Shown: positions 50,988 to 62,930, counted from the first letter of the stretch. The stretch: DNA of 64,000 nucleotides from Durusdinium trenchii (GCA_963970005.1 CAXAMN010029061.1:101096-165095); one strand, 5' to 3'. Notes: generated from the letters alone by a model not told the origin. A program made the numbers and translations.

Positions 50988-52170
50988 AACAGTGCAATGT
51001 ATGTTCAACATATGACACCGAAAAATCTTCACCAACCTGCCAATGTAGTGTTTGAAGGAAGGTAAACACAGTGGCAATGTCAGAGCTGGAAAAAGGCAGG
51101 GTCATATCCTTGACGTCTGGAAGCAGCCCTGTAAACCGATGTGAAAAAGAATCAACGGATGAATCCCAACTCCACAAAGGAAACCGCGCATGGTAGTCCG
51201 GAGTCGTAGACGTCAACTGACTGCCTTCTTTCGTCGCAAAGTGGTCTTTCACTTGACAAGTGGAGCCGATTATCTGATTCAAACGCGCAAGTTCAACCTG
51301 TCTCTTGCACACCATGCGCTCTAGTGAAGAAAAATACCTTGGTCAATGACAGCATGTGCATGTGCAGCGCGTTTGGCCTCACGATCAGCAACAATGTTGC
51401 AAAGGACCTGCTGTCGTGTGAGCCCAAAATTTTGAGCCATCTGTTCGGTGATGTCGTGCAGGTCAATACCATCGCAAGTAGTATGTGCTTTTTGCCATTC
51501 CAACACAATAGGATCAGGATGGACAGCACGTCGTTTCTGCCAAACACGAAACAAAATAGACCACCATGGAGCGAGGCTCCAAGATGGGCTAACACGCCCG
51601 TGGACTTTCATTTGTGCAAACAAGTCAACAATTGTAAGACTGTCAGTAAAAATCTTCACAGGGCTACCTGTGATGGCAACAGCTCTCATAATCGCAAAGA
51701 GTTCCGCTGTGTATGATGTGAGCAACAAATGCTGAACTGGCCCTGAGTCAATGCATGTCATTTGTGCATTGACAACTGCATACCCGGCAGCTGTCAGCCA
51801 AAAGGATGGCTGCATGATGATGGAACCATCAGTCCAAAGGTGTACCTGAGGCGCCGTCGTTTCGAATGCTACTTCACATGTTGGATCCCACTGAGCGACT
51901 GTGAGTCTTACATTGGCAACAGCAACAGGATGTTCAAAAATGCCAAGATTTTGATAGTTGGGGCCAAAATCATGGGAAACACAAGCTTGCAAGTCTGGAG
52001 GACAAGCAAGGCACTCACGAACAATGTGGGTTAAGGATTCCTTTTCATTTCCACAAAATCTGCAATCTGATGTGTCACAAAAACCAGCTGCGAATCGGCG
52101 ATCATTGGTAATGGTACACCCAACAATTTGCGAGTCGAAGTGAGGCTTAAGACTAGCACAAGGATCACTA
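50988..52170 (-). pseudogene. LINE ORF2 C-terminal fragment with RNase H
   Basis: Read on the minus strand: a CCHC-type segment CRFCGNEKESLTHIVREC, then a type I RNase H domain with VHLWTDGS, TSYTAELFAIM, VKIFTDSLTI and NIVADREAKRAA, covering the D-E-D-D catalytic set. The first frame ends at 51321. A further segment in another frame (50988-51315: FPLWSWDSSVDSF, FTFLQTLHWQVGEDFSVSYV) looks like the normal continuation, so there is a frameshift. RT and endonuclease parts are missing. LINEs with RNase H and a zinc-binding segment are a known group; this copy is truncated and dead. No canonical poly(A) tail was seen. Confidence 0.7.
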
Positions 52171-52179
52171 GGCTTAGAG

Positions 52180-52370
52180 TGGAATTTCCACCTGTTGAAA
52201 AAGAATCCAGGCAGGGTGGCAACAGAACTCTGCACAATGGGTTCTGGCCATGAGGTTCTTTTCGCAAGGTGAACAAGAAACCCTGGACAGGGTCCAAAAA
52301 ACCTGTGTGTGACGTGTGACGAGGTGGAAATAGAACCCAAACAAGGCAGAATAAGAACCATGCCTTTCGA
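52180..52370 (-). repeat. Relics of the 49880-type minisatellite, inverted
   Basis: GTTGAAAAAGAATCCAGGCA and related phrases are the reverse complement of the 49880 units. The LINE fragment lies between the two orientations. Confidence 0.5.
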
Positions 52371-52639
52371 GTGACTCTATTCATTTTTGGTGGGTATCGA
52401 ATCCTGCAGGTCTTGCAAGAGGACAGCACTCTTCGCGAACTCAATCGTATCCAAGATGCATACTCTGGGAACGGTCATATCATGAAAATGGAGAACAGCT
52501 CTTGTGGCTTGCTATCTCAGTGAGGCTCTGTAGGCTTGCAGAAATGACATGCTGTCAGACAGTCACTCTTCCCTCCACATGAGGGGTGAATTTTGGTATG
52601 TCAAAACATGATTAAACTCTTCTCTCTATATATATACAC

Positions 52640-52905
52640 GAACTAGACGACGAGTGGCCCGAAAGCATTTTTCATCACGTAGGAAGTCAGAGTGTGAGTT
52701 ATCTGTTAAGTGTTCAGTGTGAAGTGTTTAAGTCGAGTGAGTTGAGGTAGTGTGTGGGTCTCTGTGTGTGTATCTGTGTCCGTGTGTATATGAGTCTCTG
52801 TATGTGTGTGTGTGTCCGAGTAAGTTGAGGCAGTGCGTGGGTCTCTGTGTGTGATATGTGTGTAGGAGTCCCTGTCTGTGTGTGTGTCCATGTCTGCTGC
52901 TGGTG
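52640..52905 (+). repeat. GT-rich low-complexity repeat
   Basis: TGTGTGGGTCTCTGTGTGTG-type phrases with two copies of a longer unit (GTGAGTTGAGG/GTAAGTTGAGG ... GTGGGTCTCTGTGTGTG). Confidence 0.8.
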
Positions 52906-52926
52906 AAGGTCTTCACTGTAGATATA

Positions 52927-53768
52927 GTGAACGAAGTAGCGCGCAGGCCTCCCAACCCCCCACCGACGGCCAAGCGGTGACAGCCCAGCTCATCGTCGTG
53001 AGCATTTGAGCTGCTGGTAAGGGGAGAAGCAGCGTGCACGCCTCCAGGAAATCTCACTGAAAAAAACGAGCTGGAATGAAGACAGAAAATTGCCGAGGCA
53101 GGTACGCAACAAGTTTGTCGAAGCAGTGACCTGTCAGAGGAGATGCGTCCATCGATATACGATCAGAGGTAACGTTTCCTTCACTCCAGGACACAGCTTT
53201 TCTAGGATGTAGTTAACCAACCACTATGCTTGTCATTGACTAAATGACTGTCTCCAAGAAAACGTGACGAAGTAGCATGAGGTGACACACAGCAGGCACT
53301 GCAGATGTTTAGCGTAGTCTCGCTGTTCGGCTCGCGACCAGTATTATGGTGAACGAAGTACTGTAGCGCGCAGGCCTCCCAAACCCCCCCACCGGCGGCC
53401 AAGCGGTGACAGCCCAGCTTATGGTCGTGAGCATTTGAGCTGTTGGTAAGGGGAGAAGCAGCGTGCACGGCTGCAGGAAATCTCACTGAAAAAAGTGAGC
53501 TGGAATGAATATAGAACATTGCTGAGGCACGCAAGAAGTTTCTCGAAGCAGTGACCTGTCAGAGGAGATGCGTCCATCGATATACGATCAGAGGTAACGT
53601 TTCCTTCACTCCAGGACACAGCTTTTCTAGGATGTAGTTCACCAACCACAATGCTTGTCATTGACTAATTGATTGTCTCAAAGAAAAGCGTGACAAAGTA
53701 GCATGAGGTGACACAAAGAAGGCACTGCAGATGTTTTAGCGTACTCTCGCTGTTCAGCTCGGGACTAG
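52927..53768 (+). repeat. Tandem duplication of a 420-bp segment
   Basis: Copy 1 (52927-53348) and copy 2 (53349-53768) both start GTGAACGAAGTA and run through AGCGCGCAGGCCTCCCAA, GACCTGTCAGAGGAGATGCG and GTAGCATGAGGTGACAC. They differ at scattered bases and small indels. A third, more diverged partial copy is at 55090-55235. Confidence 0.85.
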
Positions 53769-54420
53769 TCTTTGTACACAGAAAAGATAGTGTATGTCTA
53801 GTACTTGTTGCGCTTCAGCAGAACGACGTCCACACTGGATTTGTCAGGAAGAAGTCACGGTATGAGACATGCAGTTGGTTATCATGTGAACATCTTGTTA
53901 TTTTTTCACCTCCATTCAGGGTCTTTGCCTGGTCTGGGTCTAGCGCGTCGACCCGAAGCAGATCTGGATGGTGTAGGCATCTGTGAAGTTGCGGCTGTTG
54001 TTCTTCACCCAGTCTTCCCATCCACTGGACCACCTGACCACTCGCGAAAACTGCCAGGTTTTGCTAAATTGGTGCACACCACCAGCACTTGGCTGTATAA
54101 ACCCAATTACACCACCGTAGACCCCAAACAGTTTATGTTTTCAAAATCGGGAGACAAAGGATTGCAAGGCAGAGGCGGCCGCAGCAGCCCAGAGCTGGGA
54201 GACAAATGTAAAGGATTGCAAGGCAGAGACGGACACAGCAGTACAGAGCGGGCGGACACATCTTAAGAAAGAATTGAGAAGCCCTAACAGTAAACCTTTT
54301 GGGGAATTATTCTTCAAGTGCGAACATGATGCTGGTCATGCTGCTCAATCAGCGGGGAGTTGACCACGTGAGGACAATAATTAAAAGCATGAGGAGCGAA
54401 GGATGTGACATGAAAGGAAG
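53769..54420. other. No gene recognised
   Basis: A 153-codon frame (53805-54266) shows a duplicated phrase (KGLQGRGGRSSPE/KGLQGRDGHSSTE) caused by a DNA repeat. No motif. Confidence 0.4.
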
Positions 54421-54422
54421 CG

Positions 54423-54630
54423 GGAGACAAGCAGCCGGGAACCCGACCACAAGCACCCAGCCTGGGAGACAAATGAAAAGAACTGGGAGACAAATGAAAA
54501 GAACTGGGAGACAAATGAAAGGACGTGGGACACAAATGAAAAGAAGTGGGAAACAAATGACAGGAAGTGGGAGACAAGCCAGCCGGGAACCCGACCACAA
54601 GCACCCAGCTTGCGAGACAAATGAAAAGAT
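54423..54630 (+). repeat. 21-bp tandem repeat framed by a 36-bp direct repeat
   Basis: About five units of ACTGGGAGACAAATGAAAAG lie between two copies of a segment containing AGCCGGGAACCCGACCACAA at about 54430-54466 and 54580-54612. Confidence 0.85.
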
Positions 54631-55082
54631 CCCCGGAGCAAACCTGGTCGAAGGCTACTCTGGGACCAACAACCCGTTTGGCCTCCAGTCGTACCGAACT
54701 TCAGGTTTGTTGGGACTGGGGCCATTGCCAGGAGGTTTCCAGTCAGACCGAAACTGAGGAGGTACGACTGGAGGCCTAGGGCAAGGAGACCAAGAGAGGT
54801 GGAAGACCGGTTCGGGTGATAAGATCACGCATAGCCATAAGAAGGCTCTGTTTGCCTTGTAAAGGTTCATGTGGGAAATGAATATTGCAAAGCCAATGAC
54901 CTGTGAAAGTACGCCGTAACCATCCACGTTCGAGGTGCAGCTTGACCGATATAGGTACTCACCACTTCAGGTTGCAAGGATTCCACATCAAAGATCGAAA
55001 CATCGCGCAGCCGCGCCTATGCCAGACCTTCTGCAGGTCCGGTTGCTAGGTCCGACGGTCAGCTTGAACCATCACGCTTCAG

Positions 55083-55235
55083 ATGCGGTTCATCAACCAC
55101 TGTACTAATCATTTTCTCGTCGACTGTCCCAAAAAAGAACGTACCCAAGGAGCTTCAGGTGACACGCAGCAGCCATTGCCTATATCTTCGCATGCTCTCT
55201 CTGCTCAGCTCGCGACTCGCCTGTGTCTACGGAAA
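55083..55235 (+). repeat. Diverged third copy of the 52927 repeat (part)
   Basis: Shares CATCAACCACT, CAGGTGACACGCAGCAG and CTGCTCAGCTCGCGACT with 53215-53340. Confidence 0.6.
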
Positions 55236-55279
55236 AGCTTCCCAGAAAATATGTCTAGCTACGTCCTTGTTCTCCTTGA

Positions 55280-55590
55280 CGTGTTCAGTCTAGTGTCTCG
55301 AGTCCATGTATCGGTCTCTGTGTGTGTGTCTATGTTGTTAAGTGTGACGTGTTCAGTCTAGTGTGTCGAGTCCGTGTGTGGGTCTCTGTGTGTATGTCTA
55401 TGTTGTTAAGTGTGACGTGTTCAGTCTAGTGTGTTGAGTCCGTCTCTGTGTGTGTGTGTGTCTATGTTGTTCAGTGTGACGTGTTCAGTCTAGTGTGTCG
55501 AGTCCGTGTATGCGTCTCTGTGTGTATGTCTACATGTTGTTAAGTGTGACGTGTTCAGTCTAGTGTGTGTGTCGAGTCCGTCTGTGGACG
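55280..55590 (+). repeat. About 65-bp tandem repeat
   Basis: GTGACGTGTTCAGTCTAGTG followed by TGTCGAGTCCGTGTGTGGG and a GT-rich stretch recurs four to five times. Confidence 0.85.
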
Positions 55591-55619
55591 CGTCGCGCTT
55601 AGAGGTTGCGCGCGCTCAG

Positions 55620-56352
55620 GACACGTCGCACTCTCGCCTACATTTCGCGCACTCGACACGCACGATCTCCGCAGCGGGTTCTCCGCGTGTAGACCCACTC
55701 GCATTCTCGCCTGTGTTTCGCGCACTCGACACGCACGATCTCCGCAGAGGGTTCCGCGGGTACCGGTCAAATCGCACTCTCGCCTGCGTTTCGCGCACTC
55801 GCCGCGCACGATCTCCGCAGGGGGTTGCGCGGGTATACAGGACACATCGCACTCTCGCCCGCATTTCGTGCACGCGACACGCACGATCTCCGCAGAGGGC
55901 TGCGCGCGCATCACACCACTCGCACTCTCGCCCGCATTTCGCGGGCCAAATCGCACTCTCGCCTGCTTTTCGCGCACTCGACGCGCATGATCTCCGCAGA
56001 GGGTTGCGTGGGCACAGGCCAAATCGCACTCTCGCCTGACACGACACGCCCGATCTCCGCAGAGGGTTGCGCGGGAACAGGTCAAATCGTACTCTCGCCT
56101 GCATTTCGCGCGCTCGACACCCACGATCTCCGCAGAGGGTTGCGCGGGCACAGATCAAATCGCACTCTTTCGCGCACACGACACGCGCGATCTCCGCAGA
56201 GGGTTGCGCACGCACAGACCCAATCGCACTCTCGCCTGCATTTCGCGCACTCGACACGCACGATCTCCGCAGAGGGTTGCGCGGGCACAGGTCAAATCGC
56301 ACTCTCGCCTGCATTTCGCTCACTCGACACGCACGATCTCCGCAGAGGGTTG
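55620..56352 (+). repeat. CpG-rich 73-bp minisatellite
   Basis: Eleven units, several shortened, of a 73-bp sequence starting CACTCTCGCCTGCATTTCGC and containing ACGCACGATCTCCGCAGAGG. Each unit holds many CpG sites. ORFs of up to 254 codons arise on both strands but switch with unit indels and are not genes. Confidence 0.9.
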
Positions 56353-56449
56353 CATTTTCGGTTGACGCTGTTCGTCCCACCCTCCGCCTTTAAGAGAGAA
56401 TTTATAAGGTGGGGAAATGTTTTTCATTAGGACATCTCCCGTGCAAGTT

Positions 56450-56716
56450 TTCCATACTCACACTTGCATACTCACACTTGCATACTCACTACACTTTTAC
56501 ACTTGCATACTTTTGCACTTGGATACTTGCCGTTGGATGCTTTCACTCTTCCACTTACACTGGGGTACGTATAGAAGTGTAAGTGTTCATGTTCATGTTC
56601 AAGTGTAAGTGTGGAAGCGTAAGTGTTCAACTGTACGTGTCGAAATGTCAGTGTTCAAGTGCAAGTGTGGAAGTGTCAGTGTGTAAGTGTAAGTGTCGAA
56701 GTGTCAGTGTTCAAGG
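56450..56716. repeat. ACACTT / AAGTGT inverted low-complexity region
   Basis: Bases 56455-56560 repeat CACTTGCATACT and ACTTTTACACTT; bases 56575-56716 repeat AAGTGTAAGTGT and CAAGTGT. The halves are reverse complements in sense. Confidence 0.7.
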
Positions 56717-56719
56717 GAT

Positions 56720-57180
56720 TTTCCGGAAGAACCCTTCGCAGTGCTTTCGGGATGAACACATACGTGTTTATATATACTTTTTTTGTCGAGCTGAGCTTCG
56801 TTCTTGAGGGGTCTTGCAGTATTTTTTACACTGGCCAGACAAGAAGAGTTGGGCTTCTTGAAATTCAAACCCATTACAGCCATTCTAGATTCCTACACTG
56901 GGAGACCTGGGACAATGTGGGCGGTCATTTTTTCACAACGGGAAGCCTTTGATCATTATATGTAAATAAATGCGGTGTGACAATTGACCGTCCCACACCC
57001 GCCACGAAAATTGGACTTGTTAATTCGATCTGCAGCTGACCCAATCGTGCTTTATAAGCACGGTTATCAAGCATCAACTTTGTGTGCCTGACGTAGAGCA
57101 AACTCAGGCAGAGTCGAGCAATCTCTAGGCTTGCAACGTGCAGCTCTGGGGCTGCCATTCCATGAAAAGGCGCGGTATGC
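56720..57180. other. No gene recognised
   Basis: Short ORFs without motifs. Confidence 0.5.
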
Positions 57181-57600
57181 TCACCGTCGCCAACCTTACA
57201 TTTCTGCACTCGTTGGACAGGTCACTGCAATTGAAGACTTTTTTGAACAAACTGATTCGGCCAACGGATCCGCAGATGTGTCCGAAGCACCCAACTACTG
57301 GTACTTGGTTTGCCTGAAATTCTCTTTGATGAGTGTTTCCAAATCCTTTGTTTTTTCTTGCTCATTGTCTTTCGCCTTTCCTCGACATCTGAGGCACGAT
57401 GCAGTCAGCAAGGCACTTGTACTGAATTAAATGCCGGTTTCTGGTCTCTTGGATCTTGGATTTTGCTGTGCAATAGTATCTCGTGTTGTCAGGTGCGGGA
57501 TGCATGGATGGCAGGTCAAACTGATGCATCTGGTGTGGCTGAGCTTTTCCGTGGTGGCAAAAAGGCCTTCTTGGCAGGGTAGATCCGATACATTGCGGGC
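57180..57600 (+). CDS. Possible decayed EF-hand-like exons
   Basis: Frames read LVGQVTAIEDFFEQTDSANG (about 57210-57270) and, after GTTGTCAG, VRDAWMAGQTDASGVAELF (57493-57550). Both have an acidic helix and a D-x-x-x-G segment like other EF-hand exons here, but the loops are incomplete. Boundaries are undefined. Confidence 0.25.
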
Positions 57601-57889
57601 CCATGTAGAGGGCTGCTGCAGCCAGCGCGTCTAGAAGCTTTTTCTGCATATTGCTTGTCAGGTGAAGTGGATCGAAGGTGTCTTTGAGAAAGAGTCGAAA
57701 TGCAGTGACTTCCCGACGATCATTCTGGACCTGTCCTGTTTGCTTTGCCTTGCTTTACTGATGCTCCTGTCCCACTGGATTTCCACCTCAATTTCTGCAG
57801 GACTTGAGCAAGACATTTGCAGACTTGCTATGCTGCCACAAGGAGGCCGCCTTTCTGAGCTGGGCCCTTTGTGTGGTTCAGCCCTTCGT

Positions 57890-58680
57890 ATATATATATA
57901 TACATATGTATGTACGAGGGACCTTCATGTATAATGTAACGTACTATTGTTTCTAATATTTTATAATGCTAATATAAAAGGAAACCATTTAAAGTTATAT
58001 AACACAAATTACATCAAACAACGAACACTAAATATTTTGTTTGTTATATATTTTAGTTTTGCGGCCTACAAAAAAACCAATAAAACTAAATCCTTACAGT
58101 TTCGAGGTTTCCAGGTATTTAGAAAATCGACAAACAATTAAAATAACTAAAACAACAAAATCCTTCAGGTTTCGAGGCTTCCGCGGTATTTAGAAATTCT
58201 TTAAAAAAAAACCTAAAGAACCGCTTCTTTACGAGCAACTGTGCATGGCATGCTAACACATCTCCTTAAGCAATGCCTCTCCTTAAGCATGAAACTTGCA
58301 ACCTGTGGGTCATGCTGAAATACATGACACCAATGAAACATGCAAACTGTGGTAGGGCAAAACGCCCGAGGAGCCTCAATGTAATATAGTTGTTCGGAAG
58401 GGGCCTGTTGTGGGCGGTAGAAAATTAAGACGAATTGCATTGTTTCAAAAATGAAATGAACTTAGATATGAACAGATTGCACTGGTAAGCGTATTTGTTC
58501 TTCAACTATGTCCTAAAAATATCATAAATCCATAGGGTCAGGTGTTTACTAAAAAGTTATCAGATATATTGGATGTAATCTAATTCCACGCAACGCCGAA
58601 GCAAAACAATTGGTCTCGCTTTTAGACTCATTTTGTGAATTGTGTTGCTCTTATTGAACGCAGTTTACTCATTATATCAG
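57890..58680. other. AT-rich region with a short duplication; no gene
   Basis: (TA)n near 57890-57905. CCTTACAGTTTCGAGGTTTC (58091) and CCTTCAGGTTTCGAGGCTTC (58161) are parts of an about 70-bp duplicated unit. Confidence 0.6.
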
Positions 58681-59060
58681 AGTCAGAAGGCAAAGAACTG
58701 CAAATCATATAAATGACCCAGTTCTAACTCAGTTTTAATTGAATTCAAACTCAAATCTACTTAATTCAACTTTAGTTTATTTATCATTTTCCTAATTGAA
58801 CTGTCATATACAGTAATCCTTTCGTGATTCCAGTTATATATTTTCAAAACAGAGTCAAATTTAATTGTCACTCAATGCAAATTTACTTGTAATGTGTTAA
58901 GTCTTTTTTTGATTTTAACTAAAATTCAATGCAACTCAGATTCGACTATTACTACTTGCATTTTTCAAGTCTAATTCTAGCTTTTATACAGTTCTAATAT
59001 ACTTCTAAAGAGTGGGCGTTGCTTTTAGAATGAACGGTTTTTCAACATAGAAATATATAT
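58680..59060 (-). repeat. AT-rich degenerate array, left of LINE
   Basis: Phrases such as TTCTAACTCAGTTTTAATTG and AACTCAAATCTACTTAATTC recur without a fixed period. In strand sense they are the reverse complement of the array at 61845-62930. Confidence 0.6.
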
Positions 59061-59213
59061 TTGTCTTCAAAATGCACACCCTCAACAGCACCCGCTCTCT
59101 AGAATGAACTCTCTAGTGATCAAATCTGGTCGAACCGAAGTGACCTCACACATACTGAACCACATAGCACAGAGAGAATCTCCAATCACAAAGGGCTGCA
59201 ATGCAGCCTTCAG

Positions 59214-61708
59214 ATGTCATGGAGACAGGGCACATGCAGAGGAATCCTCCACCAAAGCCACAAATGGATTACCCCACCCGGCCACACTACTGCAAAATGG
59301 CGATCAACTTTGAAAACCGCCTGGTCAGATCTTCACAGATCTGAAACTAGGAGAGCCCTGCAAGTAGCTCTCAGACAAACTGATGGAGACATGGGCATAC
59401 ATCCAGTTGACCATACCTGGCAACTGTACACCCAAGCCCTCTTTGAGGCTTTCCACAAAGCAGCCACTATGATCCCACTTCCTTCGGAAGACTCCTTTCA
59501 CAGAAATTTTCGACACTGGCAACGCAAAGCACAGGCTGCAACACCAAAGCTTGCCACACAGAAACATATGAAAGTTTCACCACGCAACCGAAGGACCTGT
59601 GGGACAATGCAACACCGCAAACAGCAAAATTGGCTTAACAGGGCCACTCGCTTACATAACCTGCTGGGCAGAGAAGCGCTCACGCAAGCACAAAGACAAG
59701 AGGTGATCTCTCTTCATCCTTGGACCGTCAGCAACTTACCAAGAACATTGATCAAGCACAACAAACGGAGATTCGCGACGACGACCAACATGGAGCGCTT
59801 TCCCTTCGTCACCTACAACGGTGCCATCACTCACACTGACCAGCAAACGCTACAAAACCTGCATGAATACTAGACAAATGTTTGGATCCATTCCGGACAG
59901 ATCAGCACCCACCAAAAGCAGCACCCCACCTCGCACCTAAGACAGGCCGTCCAAAGTCCACAGATTTCCTGGCCTGCCGGGAAAAACTAAAAGGTGCGGC
60001 GGGACCATCCGGATGGACAGCAAATGAAATAGAGGACCTTCCTAAGGAAGCCTTTGGACTTTTCGGGCACATCACCGCTCAGTGGGAACACTTCCAATGC
60101 ACACTGCACAGCCTTACTTTCTCATGGCAGGTGCACCTGCCCAAAGAGAGCAAAGTACAAGACAATAACACTATCAGCTTAGCACACCTCCGGCCCATCA
60201 ACATATAGGTACCGCTGTTGGTCTAGCGCCTGGGCAGGCAGCGATTGTGTCAAAACATGGAGGCAAAGCGCATTCCCAACAGGAGTGACAGGCGGACCCG
60301 GCCCCCCGGGAACCGAGCAACTCGCCAGTCGCATGGCCGATCTCCAGGATCACCATGGCTTCCTTGGATTACAGCTTGGCCTTTGATCGGATTGACCCAA
60401 CAGCGGCTACTGCAGCTATGGGTCAACTCGAACTACCGACAGGCCTATGCCAAACAAACATTGGCTTTCCAATGGAATCACCAACGTAGACAACTGCAAT
60501 GGCGCCAGGATACTTTTGCAACCATGTAGAAACACAAGCCCCGGCCCAACACACAGACCGCAGCCAATGCATTTACATGGATGACAGGACATGGACCTGC
60601 GCCAGTCCTGAGCTCCTACTCTGCAATTCTGCACACTGAAGGCCTGGGAAAACTTCAGCCAACAGGTCGGCGTGCAAGAAAACCCCGACAAAACGCAACT
60701 TGTGGGCAGCGCGCAGCGCAAACGCGCACAACTCAAAGACACCCTACAAGCCTATCCTGCCCTGGTCGAGAAGATCCGACCTTCCGCATGGTTGTTCCAC
60801 CACCAAAGCTACACAGCTCACTGACAAAGAGAAGCAACGTTTCACAGCAGCCAAAACCGTCTGTGGTCGTCAACACCTGGGTCTCCCACCGCGCCAAAGT
60901 GGCCGATCAGCGATGCCTGGTCGCAAGCAAGGCAAGCTACGGATGGGTAGTTAAATCCCCGCTCAAAACCCTCGCTCAAGAACTGGACCAAAAGGCACGA
61001 AAGGCCAGCCGACCACTCGTCCAAGACTCCATTTGTCTTCAGAACCTCCTTGAAGGAGGCGCCACTTGCCTTGAATCGGTGGTCGGAACCAGACAAGTTC
61101 TTCTTTGGCTGAAACGCAAATGCCAAGAAAGATGGACCCCATTTCATTTCAGGAACAAACCAGCACAATAGCCGCCGAAGCGAAGAGCTGGCCCACTAAC
61201 ATGGGATGGCAGATCTCTGAACAAGGCTGGCGCCATTCCAAACAGCATCCCAGCCAAACCATATTTGGACCAAACCCCACGCCAAGAACATCGCCCACCT
61301 TTGTCGAGGGAGCTGGCGGACCAAACAATGGAAGGCCTTCCTCGACTCAGGCCGGAGAAGCCAAAGTCCTCGGAAATTGGCCATACCAGGAAGCACAGTT
61401 CACCCCCGCAGCCTGGACTACAAAAAACGCATGGCAACTGTCCATACTGCCATACGGATCGAGCTGACCATGCTCATGTTTTCTCGCAGTGCCCATCCAG
61501 ACCACCTGACAAGCAACACCGCGCAGCACAAGATGCCCTCCAAGCCAGATTGGGGTGGCCAACATCCGCAGCGCAGCCTTCCGGGACAGCAGTCCCGAAA
61601 CAAATGACCTCCATTCTGGAGGACATTTGGACAGCGAGGCATTCTTACCAGCCCGCACAGATGGCCTGGCTTACCAAAGTGCTAGCTTTACCAAGCCAAA
61701 GGCTTTAA
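59214..61708 (+). pseudogene. LINE-like ORF2 remnant (RT with YMDD, CCHC end)
   Basis: At least three frame changes and several stops. Pieces in order: linker helices (SDLHRSETRRALQVALRQTD, 59320-59380); RT start AAGPSGWTANEIEDLPKEAF (about 59997-60056) and LPKESKVQDNN...LRPINI (60139-60205); motif A LDYSLAFDRIDP (about 60364-60400); motif C QCIYMDDRTW (about 60558-60590); and the zinc-binding end CPYCHTDRADHAHVFSQCP (about 61439-61495). The YMDD box is ordinary, unlike the YxDN boxes of the other two RTs in this window. Several disruptions rule out activity. Confidence 0.7.
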
Positions 61709-61718
61709 ACAGCACAAA

Positions 61719-61740
61719 GTCCCTTTTACACAAAAGGGAC
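61719..61740 (+). other. Hairpin in LINE 3' region
   Basis: GTCCCTTTT-acac-AAAAGGGAC, a perfect 9-bp stem about 75 bases before the element end. A shorter palindrome AGCTTTAAAGCT follows near 61758. LINE 3' stem-loops can be recognised by the RT. Confidence 0.6.
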
Positions 61741-61844
61741 GCAAACAGCACACCCAGCTTTAAAGCTGCGACAGATGATGCTGTAAAGTCAACCTGCAGC
61801 ATCTACAACGGGTTCTTCTTCTTCTTCTTTTTGAATTAGACTTC

Positions 61845-62930
61845 AACTAGAAATGAGTTTGCATTGAATTGGGAGAAAAAGCAATAAAGCAGAATTAAGT
61901 ATATTAGAATAGAACTATCGAATTGTCTCAATTGTGAGACAATTGAATTTGAAGTGTATAAGGTCTAGATTTACATGGGACTAAACATCAAGTACAATAA
62001 AAAGGCAACACAGATAGAACTAAATTTGAACTAAAGCAAAACTGAATCAGAGCTAAAAGTTAGAGATAAACCAGAATTACACCAGAATTGAATTAGACCT
62101 GAGTTGGAGGTAAATTACACTACGTTATCTCAATCAAGTTGCATTAGAATTAAACTAGAACTGAAATAGAGTTGTGTAACTTAGAGCTTGGTTAGAGTTC
62201 AATTAGTATTGAATCAAAATAAAATCAGAGCGCGGTTAAAAATCACATTTTCAATACACATCATATAACTGAGTAATTTTAATTAAAACCATAATTTCAA
62301 CTTAGAAGAACCCAATGAGATTCAAATAAGAATTAAAACTAAGTAAAACAATATTAAATTCGGATGAAATTAGAATAAGACCTGTGAGTTAGACGTTTTA
62401 CTGAAACATTAAGTAATTGAGTTAGACTTGAACTAGGAATTAAGGTCATCGCAATTAAAGCTGAGTTTAAAATTCAGTTGGACGCACAATAGAATCAATT
62501 TACAATTAATGTATTTTTCAAAAATAGGAATTAAAGTTGGTTTTTTTACTGTAACATTTTCAATTCAACTTTTGTTTAAAGAAGCGCCTACTTGTAATAA
62601 CGTTCAATTAGATTGAATTTGATTGGAAAGTTGAGTCAACTAGACATGAATGAGAAGCAGGTTTGAATTGAGCTACAAACAGACAAGAATAGAATATAAC
62701 TGCATAGAATTAAGTTAACTTAAAATGAAGTAAAACTGTTTAACTTTGAACTCGATTAGACTTGAGTTAGAACTGAACTAGAAATAAGATTGAAATAGAG
62801 TTTAGTGAAGATGAAATTTAACATACAATTGAAACAGAATTGCATTAGAATGCAATAAGAATTAAAACTAGAGTTAAACTGGAATTCAATCTTAAACTAA
62901 GTTGGACTTGAACCATGCCCAAGTGTCTCA
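61845..62930 (+). repeat. AT-rich degenerate array, right of LINE
   Basis: Phrases such as GAATTAGACCTGAGTTGGAG, TTAGAACTGAACTAGAAATA and AACTAGAATTGAATTAGA-like words recur throughout with irregular spacing (A/G-rich top strand). No gene. Confidence 0.65.
61921..61944. other. Perfect palindromic hairpin
   Basis: AATTGTCTCA-attg-TGAGACAATT, a 10-bp stem inside the AT-rich array. Confidence 0.8.

Larger units (their letters stand above)
59098..61815 (+). mobile_element. 5'-truncated, decayed LINE-like retrotransposon
   Basis: Coding remnants of a LINE ORF2 from the linker before the RT to a C-terminal zinc-knuckle-like motif, followed by a 3' region with hairpins and a (TTC)n-T5 tail (61812-61832). 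No endonuclease domain is left, consistent with usual 5' truncation. Confidence 0.7.

Noticed and set aside
55555..56430. ORFs of 177-254 codons on both strands (RDACRVRE-type repeats)
   Set aside because: Products of the 73-bp minisatellite.
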